Positions 1-8,303 are shown, counted from the stretch's first letter. The stretch is DNA of 64,000 nucleotides from SICU01 sp964408235 (GCA_964408235.1 CAYOYN010000003.1:23168-87167); one strand, 5' to 3'. A program made the numbers and translations. The notes: generated by a model not told the origin, from the letters alone.

Positions 1-272
1 TTATTATTATGGAATCTGTGTTTATTTACTTTGATCAAATTTGCAAGAGTTTCTTGTGAAAGAGTCTTGAATCCTTCTGCTTGAATTTGATTTTGAATTG
101 CTGCCCCAGTCTTTTGTTTAGCATTTGCAGTTAAAATACAAAAACACAATTCAGAAAACCATTCATCTTCAGATTTAGTTTTAAATGATTCAAATTCTGC
201 AAGTCTTTTGTTAATAATATCATTTATTTCAGTCTTTTCTAACTGGCGAACTTTTTCTACCAATTCGTTCAT
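1..272 (-). CDS. ogg: 8-oxoguanine DNA glycosylase/AP lyase, Ogg2 type (N-terminal part, runs off the window)
   Basis: The minus strand opens with an ATG at 272 and stays open to the window edge, giving about 90 residues. The translation contains ELCFCILTAN near residue 44 and KHRFHNN at its end, which match the N-terminal helical part of the archaeal Ogg2 family (Methanocaldococcus MJ0724 type). This family excises 8-oxoguanine and nicks the abasic site. The helix-hairpin-helix and catalytic Lys/Asp lie beyond the edge, so activity cannot be judged. A TATA-like box at 293-302 (read on the minus strand) lies 21-30 bases before the start and suggests a leaderless mRNA. The gene is divergent from the small gene at 349. 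Family assignment is from remembered motif similarity. Confidence 0.8.
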   Translation of the reverse strand, partial: MNELVEKVRQLEKTEINDIINKRLAEFESFKTKSEDEWFSELCFCILTANAKQKTGAAIQNQIQAEGFKTLSQETLANLIKVNKHRFHNN

Positions 273-348
273 GAAAATAGACATTTTTGATTGTTATAAT
301 TGTTTGCTTATGGATAGATTTATAATTAGTTATATTTCTATGTACCTC

Positions 349-573
349 ATGATTGATTTAGGCAAGGTAAGAAGCTATATTGAAGATCTTTTATTTCCAT
401 ATCGGGCGAGTTTAGAATCTGACTCTGAAAATCTTAGAAGATCATTCATTAGAGATTTAGAAAAAGTTGCGAGCCAAAGAAATTTAAGTTATCAATCAGC
501 AAATAGACAATTACTTTGTAAAAGTTATAGAGGTCCTAGCGTTAGTAAAACAGGAAAAAACAGATCATTCTAA
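349..573 (+). CDS. small hypothetical protein (74 aa)
   Basis: A 74-residue charged protein beginning MIDLGKVRSYIEDLL, with no membrane segment and a basic C-terminus. The frame is open further upstream, but a TATA-like box at 317-327 lies about 22 bases before the ATG at 349, so a leaderless start there is preferred; ATG 340 is the alternative. The 3' end overlaps the end of the convergent ZIP transporter gene by 9 bases. I do not recognise a family. Confidence 0.55.
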   Translation: MIDLGKVRSYIEDLLFPYRASLESDSENLRRSFIRDLEKVASQRNLSYQSANRQLLCKSYRGPSVSKTGKNRSF

Positions 574-1311
574 TAATAATAAAAGAGACATTACAGTAAT
601 TCCTGCAATAAGAGCTAATATTTGAAAGATAGACTTCTTCGTTTCAAAGTTTTTATGCAATTCAGGAATAAGGTCTGAACCAGCAATATAAATGAATCCA
701 CCTATTGCAAGAGGGATCAAATAATCTGTAATTGGGGTTATTCCTGAAGCCAAAAATGCAATCAAACCACCTGCAACTGCAGTTAGTGCTGAAAGGAAAT
801 TGAACAATAGCGCTTTTGATTTTGAAAATCCTCCGTGTAAAAGAACTCCAAAGTCTCCAATTTCTTGAGGGATTTCGTGGAAGATTACTGCAATAGTTGT
901 TGCTATCCCAAGAGGGATGTTTACAATATAACTGGCACCTATAATCAAACCATCTATGAAGTTGTGTACTCCATCCCCTACCAGGTTTGTTACAACAAAT
1001 GGGTGTTCATGCCCTCCATTTTGAGGAACGTGACAATGTTGCCAATGAACTATTTTTTCTATTATAAAGAATAGCAATATTCCTCCTAGAATAAGAAAAG
1101 AAGTTTTAAGATTGAATAAATTTTCTTCGATTAGTTCTGGAATTAAGTGGATGAAAACATCCCCTAAAAGAGCTCCAGCTGCAAAACTTACTAAATATAA
1201 TAAAATTTTATTAAGATTCTTTACTTTTATTAAAAGAGTAATTACTCCTACAAATGAGATAACGCTTACAATTAGAACACTTACTATTGTGTATAATAAT
1301 GCTTCATTCAT
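565..1311 (-). CDS. ZIP family divalent metal transporter
   Basis: A 248-residue polytopic membrane protein with about eight hydrophobic segments. The fifth carries HEIPQEIGDFGVLL, the H-E-x-P-x-E metal site of the ZIP (SLC39) family, and the preceding helix has DGVHNFIDG, the paired HN..DG signature. ZIP proteins import zinc, iron or manganese; the substrate cannot be told from sequence. A histidine-containing loop (HWQHCHVPQNGGHEH, about residues 89-103) may help capture metal. The gene is divergent from a Fur-family regulator, so metal-dependent control is likely. Length is normal for bacterial/archaeal ZupT-like proteins. Confidence 0.93.
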   Translation of the reverse strand: MNEALLYTIVSVLIVSVISFVGVITLLIKVKNLNKILLYLVSFAAGALLGDVFIHLIPELIEENLFNLKTSFLILGGILLFFIIEKIVHWQHCHVPQNGGHEHPFVVTNLVGDGVHNFIDGLIIGASYIVNIPLGIATTIAVIFHEIPQEIGDFGVLLHGGFSKSKALLFNFLSALTAVAGGLIAFLASGITPITDYLIPLAIGGFIYIAGSDLIPELHKNFETKKSIFQILALIAGITVMSLLLLLE

Positions 1312-1368
1312 GACCTTGTTTTGTTAAGAAGATATTTAAAGCTTATTGATTGCAATTATCATTAAGAA
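1312..1368. promoter_or_regulatory. shared divergent promoter and candidate metal-regulator operator
   Basis: The 57-base gap between the ZIP transporter and the Fur-family gene holds one TATA-like element at 1332-1340 that reads acceptably on both strands. It lies about 21-29 bases from the ZIP start and about 30-37 from the regulator start. Directly downstream, 1347-1361 carries the imperfect palindrome TGATTGCAATTATCA, centred on a perfect ATTGCAAT. That position would overlap the regulator's transcription start, fitting an operator for autoregulation. The operator role is inference. Confidence 0.45.
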
Positions 1369-1746
1369 ATGGTAGAGAAGAGAGAAACAAAACAGAAAAA
1401 AGCCATTGAGAATTTTATTTCTAAACTTGATAGATTCTTCACCGCGGAAGAAATTTATTCTAAATTAAAGAAAGAGAATACGGGTATTGGAATTGCAACA
1501 GTTTATAGATTTTTGAAAGAACTTGAAAAAGAAAGAAAGATTCATGCATTTAGTTGTGATAGAAGAAAGCTTTATTCAAAGCAAGGAATGTCTCATTCAC
1601 ACTTTGTTTGTGAAATATGCGGATTGAAAAAACACATTAATATTGAGAAGATAGATTTTCTAAAAAAATTCATCAATGAAGATTTATGCCATGTTCAAAT
1701 TGAAGTAAGCGGAATTTGCTCTTCTTGTAAAAATAAAAGCAGATAA
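1369..1746 (+). CDS. Fur/Zur-family metal-dependent transcriptional regulator
   Basis: A 125-residue protein with the Fur family plan: an N-terminal winged helix (residues ~1-75, with the recognition stretch GIATVYRFLKEL) and a C-terminal dimerisation and metal domain. HSHFVCEICG (about 76-85) and CSSC (about 117-120) supply the two CxxC pairs of the structural zinc site typical of Fur/Zur/PerR. Divergence from a ZIP transporter makes a zinc or iron uptake regulator the best guess. The mRNA is probably nearly leaderless. Confidence 0.9.
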   Translation: MVEKRETKQKKAIENFISKLDRFFTAEEIYSKLKKENTGIGIATVYRFLKELEKERKIHAFSCDRRKLYSKQGMSHSHFVCEICGLKKHINIEKIDFLKKFINEDLCHVQIEVSGICSSCKNKSR

Positions 1747-1755
1747 ATATATAAA
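1746..1755 (+). promoter_or_regulatory. TATA-like box for the DUF1761 gene
   Basis: AATATATAAA ends 22 bases before ATG 1777 and decides that start over the in-frame ATG at 1765. Confidence 0.5.
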
Positions 1756-1776
1756 GCAAAATGGATGTTTTATATT

Positions 1777-2205
1777 ATGTTTAACGGCATAGTAAATTTA
1801 AGTTCTAGCTTATTGATTGCAGTTATTCTTTTTGTCATAGGATTTTTATGGTATGGACCTATATTTGGCAATTTATGGTTAAAATTGTCTAAAGTCCCTG
1901 CCGTTGAAGTTGCTAAGGCTCGAAAAAAAGGAATGAAGGGTATGTGGAAATCTATGATTCTTAACTTTCTAGGAACATTCATCATGGTATATGTTCTTGC
2001 AGGATTAATTTCTTTGCTTGGAATTACATCACCTGCTCAAGGAGCAGTTTTAGGATTTTGGTTGTGGCTTGGATTTTTTGCATCTACAACTCTTCTTGGA
2101 GGGGTCTTATGGGAAAACAAACCTTGGGGATTGTTTGCACTTAATGGACTTTACTGGCTTGTTGAATTAAAGCTGGCTGGTTTCTTGATAGTTCTCTGGA
2201 ATTAG
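1777..2205 (+). CDS. DUF1761 family membrane protein
   Basis: A 142-residue protein with four hydrophobic segments. The first contains FLWYGPIFGNLW and the third FWLWLGFFASTTL, both characteristic of DUF1761 (PF08570), a four-helix membrane family with no established function. The start is placed at 1777 because the TATA box at 1746-1755 lies at the leaderless distance; starting at 1765 would add four residues. It follows the Fur gene by 30 bases but seems to have its own promoter. Confidence 0.8.
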   Translation: MFNGIVNLSSSLLIAVILFVIGFLWYGPIFGNLWLKLSKVPAVEVAKARKKGMKGMWKSMILNFLGTFIMVYVLAGLISLLGITSPAQGAVLGFWLWLGFFASTTLLGGVLWENKPWGLFALNGLYWLVELKLAGFLIVLWN

Positions 2206-2216
2206 AAATAGAAACA

Positions 2217-2224
2217 TTTTAAAG
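2217..2224 (+). promoter_or_regulatory. TATA-like box for tRNA-Leu
   Basis: TTTTAAAG lies about 24 bases before the tRNA 5' end. A T-run at 2379-2385 directly after the tRNA is a plausible terminator. Confidence 0.4.
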
Positions 2225-2247
2225 CGATTTTAATTATCTCATTTTAA

Positions 2248-2378
2248 GCGGGGGTAGCAAAGCGGTTAAATGCGCGAGACTTAAGACGTCACTCCCTCAT
2301 TAGAGAGAGTAGCTAAGCGAGACACGTAAGTGATCTCGTGGCTTAGTGCCTTCGGAGGTTCGAATCCTCCCTCCCGCA
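2248..2378 (+). tRNA. tRNA-Leu(UAA) with a 47-nt BHB intron
   Basis: A seven-pair acceptor stem (2248-2254 with 2371-2377), discriminator A at 2378, T-arm GGAGG/TTCGAAT/CCTCC and a long variable arm identify a class II tRNA; the anticodon UAA is 2282-2284. The intron is 2286-2332, between positions 37 and 38. It forms a canonical bulge-helix-bulge: anticodon stem CGAGA/TCTCG, bulge TGA (2331-2333), four-pair helix CTTA/TAAG (2280-2283 with 2327-2330), bulge AGA (2284-2286), then CGT/ACG. Both cuts fall after the second bulge base. The mature tRNA is 84 nt. No CCA is encoded, so the CCA enzyme at 25764 is needed. Confidence 0.95.
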
Positions 2379-2611
2379 TTTTTTTATTTGAAGCAGTTGA
2401 AGTGAACAAGTCCATTTTGTGACCCCAATTCTTACGAATTTAAACTAGAAAGACAAGATGCTAGGGAAATGAAAAAATTACTAAAAATTTGTTTAATTAG
2501 TGTAACTATAAAGTAACTATAATAAAAAGATTTATAAGTGGAAATCATTGCGAAGAAATATCCTACATGTGAGAAATTTTTTTCAATGATGGATTTTACA
2601 AGGAAAATAAT

Positions 2612-3529
2612 ATGGTAAGAATATCTCAGGGTAAAATTAGATTAGAAGATAGAATTATAGATTTATCTAAGTTTGAAGTACGCAAAAAGGTATCGGAAAG
2701 AGATTTAGAAACTTATTATGCTTCATTTCTAGACCATATTAATGAAGCAAGAGACTATTTTGAAGATGAAAACGCTTTTGATAAGGTTGTAAGCGATGCT
2801 GCCGGGGCAAAAAAACCAAAGTTGGTTGCCCGTGAACCGAAATACCCATTTATGTACCCATTTAGAATTTTATCTACAGCCCTAGACATTTTAAGACCTT
2901 CAAAAAGAAGATTAAATGATGATTATTTTACGGAAGGACATTGCATAACTGACATTCCTGGAAAGAGAAGTTTAGAATCAGACACACAAGCAAAACCGGT
3001 AGATATGGAATTAAGAAGAGATATAGTTGAAAAGTTTAAACAGTACCCTGGATACGAAGGAATAATAGAGATTCCAAACGATAGAACAGTTCCTCAAACA
3101 AAGTCAACTACTTTTCATGAAGCACTACATTATGTCATAAATAGATATCATGCTGAAACAGGAAGAAGCTTTGTTAAAACTTTCGCAAGGGGAGAATTAT
3201 CGCCGGTTGAAAAATATCAAGCTGAGCATACTCTCCATGAAAGAGCAGTAGAAATCCTTACAAATAAATTATTAGTTCATGATCCGGAGGCACAATTTGA
3301 AACAAGATGGCTACATCACTCAATGGAGAATAGATTTAATGATGTAGCGAATATGGTTTCTGCGATGTCTACTATGTTAACTATAGGTTTTACTGCCTTT
3401 GGTGCTCCTTATCTTCTACCCTTGGCTTTAGTTCCTGGAAGAGTAAGAGATTATGCGATAAATAGACATAAACAATCCAAAAAAGGTGAAATGCTAAAAC
3501 CTGTAGAGTATCCAAAATTTAAGATTTAA
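2612..3529 (+). CDS. putative membrane-associated HExxH metallopeptidase
   Basis: A 305-residue protein I cannot place in a named family. FHEALH at residues 168-173 is a HExxH zinc-protease motif, and HERAVEIL (about 209-216) lies at a spacing where a Glu could be the third zinc ligand, as in gluzincins. Residues ~247-277 form one or two hydrophobic segments, so the catalytic part may be anchored to the membrane near its C-terminus. The 230 bases upstream hold a TATA-like box at ~2528-2536, leaving a leader of roughly 50 bases with an AAGGA before the ATG. Function is inferred from the motif only; substrate unknown. Confidence 0.6.
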   Translation: MVRISQGKIRLEDRIIDLSKFEVRKKVSERDLETYYASFLDHINEARDYFEDENAFDKVVSDAAGAKKPKLVAREPKYPFMYPFRILSTALDILRPSKRRLNDDYFTEGHCITDIPGKRSLESDTQAKPVDMELRRDIVEKFKQYPGYEGIIEIPNDRTVPQTKSTTFHEALHYVINRYHAETGRSFVKTFARGELSPVEKYQAEHTLHERAVEILTNKLLVHDPEAQFETRWLHHSMENRFNDVANMVSAMSTMLTIGFTAFGAPYLLPLALVPGRVRDYAINRHKQSKKGEMLKPVEYPKFKI

Positions 3530-3569
3530 TTTTATAATAATCTGAAACAACCTCTAAAATACAATAAGA

Positions 3570-3578
3570 TTTAAATAT
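3570..3578 (+). promoter_or_regulatory. TATA-like box for the surface protein gene
   Basis: TTTAAATAT ends 21 bases before ATG 3599, giving a leaderless transcript. Confidence 0.45.
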
Positions 3579-3598
3579 CTTGAAACCAAGATTTTTTT

Positions 3599-4387
3599 AT
3601 GAAGAAGTTTGCATTATTCGGAGTTTTTGCGATTATATTTTCTTTAGGTCTTGTTTTTGCACAAGATGCAGAGCCTTTAATGATCACAGATCAGATATCT
3701 GCAGATGTTGTTTATACGGATTCCTTGCCAATGGATAGTAACGGCGAATTAATGATTAACCTTGTATCTCCTGCTAATGGAGCTACATTTAGTACAACAA
3801 GTAATTTTGAAGTAAATTTTGAATTTGTAGTTTCATCTTTTGACAGCAGACTTGATTATGCGCATAAAACTACTACTTCTAAACAAGATGTACTTCTTGC
3901 ACCTAGCGGAAAAATAAAATGCACAGTAACTATTACTGGAGATTCAGACCATGAAATAAGTAGATCATTGCTCTCTTCAGGAGGATCTATTTCAGTGGAT
4001 AAAGAGTTGGGCCCTGGAGATTATGAATGGAATGTTAAGTGTAGAGATTCATTAGATAGAGAAGTGTTAAGTGAAACAAGAGATTTTGCAATAAGTTTGA
4101 TTCAAACAAACACAAACAGCAATAGTGGGGGAAATGGTGGATCAAGTAACAATAACGATGATGAATCAAATGGAAGGAGATTAGAGCCTATATCTTTGCC
4201 TTTAGAAGACTTAAGCACTGACGTTACAAGCGATGAAGAAGAAACTAGTGGATTTTCAGCAATAACGGGAGCAGTAATAGGTGCTGTAGGTAAAAGAGGA
4301 TTTTATGGAATTATAGGCCTTTTGCTTTTTGTAGCAATACTTGGAGCTTATGTTTACAATAAAAGAAGACAAGAAGTCAAAAATTAA
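3599..4387 (+). CDS. secreted surface protein with C-terminal membrane anchor
   Basis: A 262-residue protein with an N-terminal signal peptide (residues 1-21, ending VFA/QDA), a beta-rich extracellular region with repeated Val/Thr strands and two cysteines, an Asn/Ser/Gly-rich linker (about 168-190), and a C-terminal transmembrane helix (about 235-254) followed by a basic tail KRRQEVKN. ITGAVIG just before the helix resembles a motif seen near the C-termini of other DPANN surface proteins, from memory. Probably an S-layer-associated or adhesion protein; function unknown. Confidence 0.7.
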   Translation: MKKFALFGVFAIIFSLGLVFAQDAEPLMITDQISADVVYTDSLPMDSNGELMINLVSPANGATFSTTSNFEVNFEFVVSSFDSRLDYAHKTTTSKQDVLLAPSGKIKCTVTITGDSDHEISRSLLSSGGSISVDKELGPGDYEWNVKCRDSLDREVLSETRDFAISLIQTNTNSNSGGNGGSSNNNDDESNGRRLEPISLPLEDLSTDVTSDEEETSGFSAITGAVIGAVGKRGFYGIIGLLLFVAILGAYVYNKRRQEVKN

Positions 4388-4504
4388 ATGACCTTCTCAG
4401 GCAATCAGCTTAACACCTTTGAAAATTCTCAAGTAACATTATTATTTAGTGTAACTCACCTACAACATAGGGATGTGTAGATTTCTTAAAAAACGATTAA
4501 AATG

Positions 4505-4666
4505 TTATTTTGAAAAATCAATATTTTCAATTATACTGTCTGCATTATTGATTACATGTTTTAATGCATCATCATGAGTAGAATTCCTATTTTCTTTTAG
4601 ATGTGCTAAAGCACTAGTTGCTCCGGCGATAACTGCAAGGTGAAGCTCTTTATTTTCTTTTTTCAT
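4505..4666 (-). CDS. small hypothetical protein (53 aa)
   Basis: A 53-codon reading frame on the minus strand begins MKKENKELHLAVIAGATSA and ends NIDFSK. An AGGAGA ribosome binding site lies 4 bases before the ATG, which is unusual here because most genes look leaderless. It lies 49 bases downstream of the next minus-strand gene (4716-4964) and is probably cotranscribed with it. No family recognised. Confidence 0.5.
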   Translation of the reverse strand: MKKENKELHLAVIAGATSALAHLKENRNSTHDDALKHVINNADSIIENIDFSK

Positions 4667-4715
4667 GATTTCTCCTAATTTCCAGCTTATTTAAGCATAT
4701 TTGTGATAAATTAGA

Positions 4716-4964
4716 TTATCTTTTATTTACCATACCTTCAAGAACTTCTCTTAGAAGGCTCATTATTTCCCTACCTTCTTGTTTTTTGCCTTCTTGATAA
4801 AAAGCCCTAAACAAACGACCCAATAATCTTGCATTATTTATTTGGTCCACTGTATCATGATGAGGTGTTGAATCATATGCATCTCTTAACAAGCCGTCAC
4901 ACGCTCCCCTTACTGAAAGGCCTGATTCTCTTTGAACCTCATAACGAAAATCTCTATACCTCAT
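4716..4964 (-). CDS. hypothetical protein (82 aa)
   Basis: An 82-residue charged, helical, soluble protein beginning MRYRDFRYEVQRESGLSV. No transmembrane segment or known motif is visible. It heads a probable two-gene minus-strand unit with the 53-residue gene downstream. Confidence 0.5.
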   Translation of the reverse strand: MRYRDFRYEVQRESGLSVRGACDGLLRDAYDSTPHHDTVDQINNARLLGRLFRAFYQEGKKQEGREIMSLLREVLEGMVNKR

Positions 4965-5089
4965 TTTATAACTTGGAGTTTAGATTAAATTAGATTATAA
5001 ATGTTTTTGGAAAATTTATTTTAAAAATATCCTTACTAATTAGCTCACATAACAAATATCTTTTTATAGAGATTTTAGTGTCAAAATTA

Positions 5090-5344
5090 ATGGGCGATAT
5101 CATTGAGGTTGCAGGGATGTTAGGGCTTGCTCTTAGTAGCATTGCTCTGGCATTAGCTGGACAAGGATACAATAATAAATTGCTAGTATTCTTAGGGAGA
5201 ACTTCTGCTGTAATCTTCTCATTGCTCTTCTTCATTTTGTTAGTTAGGGCAATTTTGGTTAAGTTACAATTTTTTGGAATTATTGATCCTTCAGCATGTG
5301 TATTTTGCATTACTAGACATTGGCCATACTTTAGACTAGTCTAA
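5090..5344 (+). CDS. small membrane protein, two transmembrane helices
   Basis: An 84-residue protein with two hydrophobic helices (about residues 5-27 and 40-60) and a short C-terminal tail containing CVFC. A TATA-like box at 5061-5068 places a leaderless start at ATG 5090; an in-frame GTG at 5078 would add four residues. Its 3' end is 15 bases from the convergent tRNA-Thr. Function unknown. Confidence 0.55.
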   Translation: MGDIIEVAGMLGLALSSIALALAGQGYNNKLLVFLGRTSAVIFSLLFFILLVRAILVKLQFFGIIDPSACVFCITRHWPYFRLV

Positions 5345-5359
5345 ATATGTATTGGGATA

Positions 5360-5443
5360 AGCCTCTGGGGGGACTTGAACCCCCTACCTTTTGTTAATTC
5401 GAATTTTACGAAACAAATGCTCTACCTGATGAGCTACAGAGGC
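5360..5443 (-). tRNA. tRNA-Thr(CGU) with an 11-nt intron
   Basis: On the minus strand the acceptor stem GCCTCTG/CAGAGGC, D-arm GCTC/GAGC, T-arm GGGGG/TTCAAGT/CCCCC and anticodon stem TTTGT/ACAAA form a normal class I tRNA. The anticodon CGU is 5408-5410. Eleven extra bases (5396-5406) sit between positions 37 and 38. They allow a four-pair helix of loop bases TTCG with intron bases CGAA, with three-base bulges TAA and TTA, each cut after its second base: a relaxed hBH splice motif whose inner helix is replaced by a short loop. Discriminator base is U; CCA is not encoded. Confidence 0.92.
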
Positions 5444-5484
5444 GAGGTATAAAGGAATAAAAAGGAAGATGTTTTTTAAATAAT

Positions 5485-5925
5485 ATGTCTGCTAAACTAC
5501 TTACAATAGGAATTGCTTTGTTTCTTGCCGTAGCATTTAGCATTTTTATTTTAATAGATTCTTTAGGAGGAAATTTAAATGAGGCAACTGGCCTTGTAGT
5601 TAGCCAGGAATCTTTTCCTACATACTTAGAAACCCATCCTGCAATATCTTCCCTTCCTAAAAGTTCTTCTGTGGGATTAGTAATAGGAAGTAAAAACTAT
5701 GAAATAGAAGGAAGAAATGTATATCTTTCAGATAATCAAATAGATAATGATCTTAAAATTACACTTCCTGAAGGTTATGAAACAATAATCGGAGAATTAG
5801 GACTTTGCGATGCCATAAGGAAAGCCAATAATGAAAAACAATTAGTTGTTGATTTTTATACAAGTAAAGCCACACTTCTATTAAAGTATAGAAATTTGCT
5901 TAAATATGGGGAATGTTTGAAATAA
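5485..5925 (+). CDS. hypothetical exported protein upstream of argS
   Basis: A 146-residue protein with one N-terminal transmembrane helix (residues ~5-28) and a soluble, probably extracytoplasmic domain with two cysteines (in GLCDAI and GECLK). It ends one base before the argS ATG and is therefore probably cotranscribed with it. I recognise no family, and the pairing with argS does not suggest a role. Confidence 0.6.
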   Translation: MSAKLLTIGIALFLAVAFSIFILIDSLGGNLNEATGLVVSQESFPTYLETHPAISSLPKSSSVGLVIGSKNYEIEGRNVYLSDNQIDNDLKITLPEGYETIIGELGLCDAIRKANNEKQLVVDFYTSKATLLLKYRNLLKYGECLK

Positions 5926-5926
5926 T

Positions 5927-7597
5927 ATGAAAGATAAAGTAATTGATTCCTTAAAAATTACCGGCCTTGAGCCAAAAGTTATTGATGAACTTATAGAGAT
6001 ACCTAAAGACACTGCCCACGGAGATTATACATTTCCTTGTTTTACCCTTTCTAAAACTTTGAAAAAAAGCCCAATGCATATTGCCAAGGAATTTGTAACT
6101 AAAATAAGTAAAAAGGGATTTGAAAGGGTTGAAGCTATTGGACCATATATCAATTTCTTTTTAGATTCTAAAAAAGTAGCACAGGATTTACTGGATAAAA
6201 TAATGAAAGAAAAAAAGAGATATGGATCTAATTCTAGCGGAAAGGGAAAAACATTTATGATGGAATTTTCACAACCTAACACCCACAAAGCATTTCATGT
6301 TGGACACATACGCGGAACTAGCTTAGGCGAAAGTATTGCGAGAATACGCGAGTTCTCAGGATATAAAGTGATAAGGGCTAATTATTCAGGAGACACTGGA
6401 ATGCATATTGCTAAATGGTTATGGGCATATAATAAATTCCACAAGGGTGAAAAAATACAAAATGATGAAAGCTGGTTTGCTAAAATATATGTTGAAGCAG
6501 TTCAAAAATTAGAAGGCAATGAAAGCGGGGAAATTGAAGTGCTTGAAATAAACAAAAAACTTGATGAAAAAAAAGATTCAAAACTTTTGAAATTATGGGA
6601 AGAAACAAGAAAAAAATCTATATCTGCTTGGAACCCAATATACAAGGACTTAATGGTAGATTTTGATGAACACTATTTTGAAAGCCAAGTTGAAGAGAAA
6701 GGGAAAAAAATATCTTTAGAACTCGTAAAAAAAGGAATCGCAGAAATTTCTGATGGCGCGACTATAATGAATCTTAAAGATAGAAATTTAGGAGTTTGGA
6801 TTTTACTTAGGCGCGATGGAACAGTGCTTTATTCTGCCAAGGATATTGCCTTAGCTCAAGAAAAATTCAGAAAACATGATATGGATGAATCATTAGTAAT
6901 TACTAGTGCTGAACAGAATCTGCATTTCCAGCAATTGAAGAGGACATTAGAAATTATGAATTTTAAAAACTGGGAAAAATATAATCATTTAGGTTTTGAA
7001 TCTGTAAGGCTTCCTGAAGGAAAAATGTCTTCTAGAACTGGAAACAATATACTTTACGCAGATTTTAGAGATGAACTTGTTGAAGCAGCTAAAACTGAAA
7101 TATCTAAAAGAGATGAGTTAAATGATAAAGAAATAAATGAAAGAGCTTTAGCAATTGCGATATCTGCAATAAAATATTCAATGTTAAAACAAGATACAAA
7201 TAAAGTAATAATTTTCAATAAAGAAGAAGCGATAAGATTTGAAGGAGATACAGGACCATATTTACTATACACATTTGCTCGGGCCAATAGTATAATAAAA
7301 AAAGCTGGAAAGGTAGAGAAATTTAAAATTGATAAAATAGAGCCACATGAAAGATCATTAATTAATGAATTGGTTCATTTTGAAGATTTGGTCTTAGAAT
7401 GCTCTAAAAATTTTAATGTAAATAATATTGCTCATTATTCTTACAACTTAGCCCAAAAATTTAATGAATTTTATCATGCTTGTCAAGTTATTGGAAGCAA
7501 AGAAGAAAAATTTAGAGTCGCACTCGTTTATGCTTTTGCCCAAGTAATGGAGAATACATTGCATTTACTTGGAATACCTACACTAAAAGAGATGTAA
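5927..7597 (+). CDS. argS: arginyl-tRNA synthetase
   Basis: A 556-residue class I synthetase that charges tRNA-Arg with arginine using ATP. Visible signatures are the N-terminal Arg-tRNA synthetase domain (residues ~1-90), the HIGH-equivalent HVGHIRGT (about 124-131), the insertion-containing Rossmann core, GKMSSRTGN as the KMSKS-equivalent (about residue 365), and the C-terminal helical anticodon-binding domain of the DALR type (about 440-556). Length is normal. The start follows the preceding stop by one base, so translational coupling is likely. Confidence 0.96.
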   Translation: MKDKVIDSLKITGLEPKVIDELIEIPKDTAHGDYTFPCFTLSKTLKKSPMHIAKEFVTKISKKGFERVEAIGPYINFFLDSKKVAQDLLDKIMKEKKRYGSNSSGKGKTFMMEFSQPNTHKAFHVGHIRGTSLGESIARIREFSGYKVIRANYSGDTGMHIAKWLWAYNKFHKGEKIQNDESWFAKIYVEAVQKLEGNESGEIEVLEINKKLDEKKDSKLLKLWEETRKKSISAWNPIYKDLMVDFDEHYFESQVEEKGKKISLELVKKGIAEISDGATIMNLKDRNLGVWILLRRDGTVLYSAKDIALAQEKFRKHDMDESLVITSAEQNLHFQQLKRTLEIMNFKNWEKYNHLGFESVRLPEGKMSSRTGNNILYADFRDELVEAAKTEISKRDELNDKEINERALAIAISAIKYSMLKQDTNKVIIFNKEEAIRFEGDTGPYLLYTFARANSIIKKAGKVEKFKIDKIEPHERSLINELVHFEDLVLECSKNFNVNNIAHYSYNLAQKFNEFYHACQVIGSKEEKFRVALVYAFAQVMENTLHLLGIPTLKEM

Positions 7598-7637
7598 ATA
7601 TTTATTAACTGAATAGGCATATTGTTTTTGAGGTTGA

Positions 7638-8258
7638 ATGGAATTTAGATTTAATTTGAAAAAGAGGCATGTCTTTGCTATTATGGGTATGATCTTTTTT
7701 GTTGGAATGGTAATTGCTTATGGTAGCACTCAACCTCCTAGCGTTATGGGACACACAACAGGAGAACTCTTTATACAGGGCCTAAGTGCTCAAGGTATAA
7801 GTGATCAATTGTTTAATCCTGTTTTTGGTTGGATGCATCAACAAGTAACTGCTCATGATACTAGAATAGCTAATTTGGAAAATAAAGCTTGGACACCACT
7901 TAACCCTACTCCATCAGCAGATTATCTTTGTTGGCCAAATGGTTCTGGAGTTTGTTCTCCTGGATTAACTGGTGGAACATATACTGGAGCCGTTCCTCCG
8001 AGTGCTAAGGAGTTCTTAGTTTATGTTGCAATATACACAGGTACAACTCCTCCACCTGGAAGTGGAGCTGACCCAGCATATTTTGAAGTTTATACTCAGG
8101 AAGGTTCTACAAAATACGCACACAGAATTTTAGCGGCAGGACCTAATTCTCAAACATTCTGGTTGCCAGTTACTTCGGACAATCAATTATACAGAAACTT
8201 AGTTGGCGGTTCTATGAGTAACGCGAACACTAGAGTCAGAATATTAGGATATAGGTAA
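7638..8258 (+). CDS. hypothetical exported protein
   Basis: A 206-residue protein with an N-terminal membrane helix or uncleaved signal (residues ~12-28), then PPSVMGHTTGELFIQG and a Pro/Gly/Thr-rich extracellular region with a cysteine pair (CWPNGSGVC). The charged N-terminus KKRH before the helix is somewhat pseudopilin-like, but there is no Gly cleavage site. Likely displayed on the cell surface; function unknown. Confidence 0.6.
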   Translation: MEFRFNLKKRHVFAIMGMIFFVGMVIAYGSTQPPSVMGHTTGELFIQGLSAQGISDQLFNPVFGWMHQQVTAHDTRIANLENKAWTPLNPTPSADYLCWPNGSGVCSPGLTGGTYTGAVPPSAKEFLVYVAIYTGTTPPPGSGADPAYFEVYTQEGSTKYAHRILAAGPNSQTFWLPVTSDNQLYRNLVGGSMSNANTRVRILGYR

Positions 8259-8303
8259 TTTTATAATAATCTTTAAATACCTCGATAAAGTTTAAAGAAT
8301 CCA

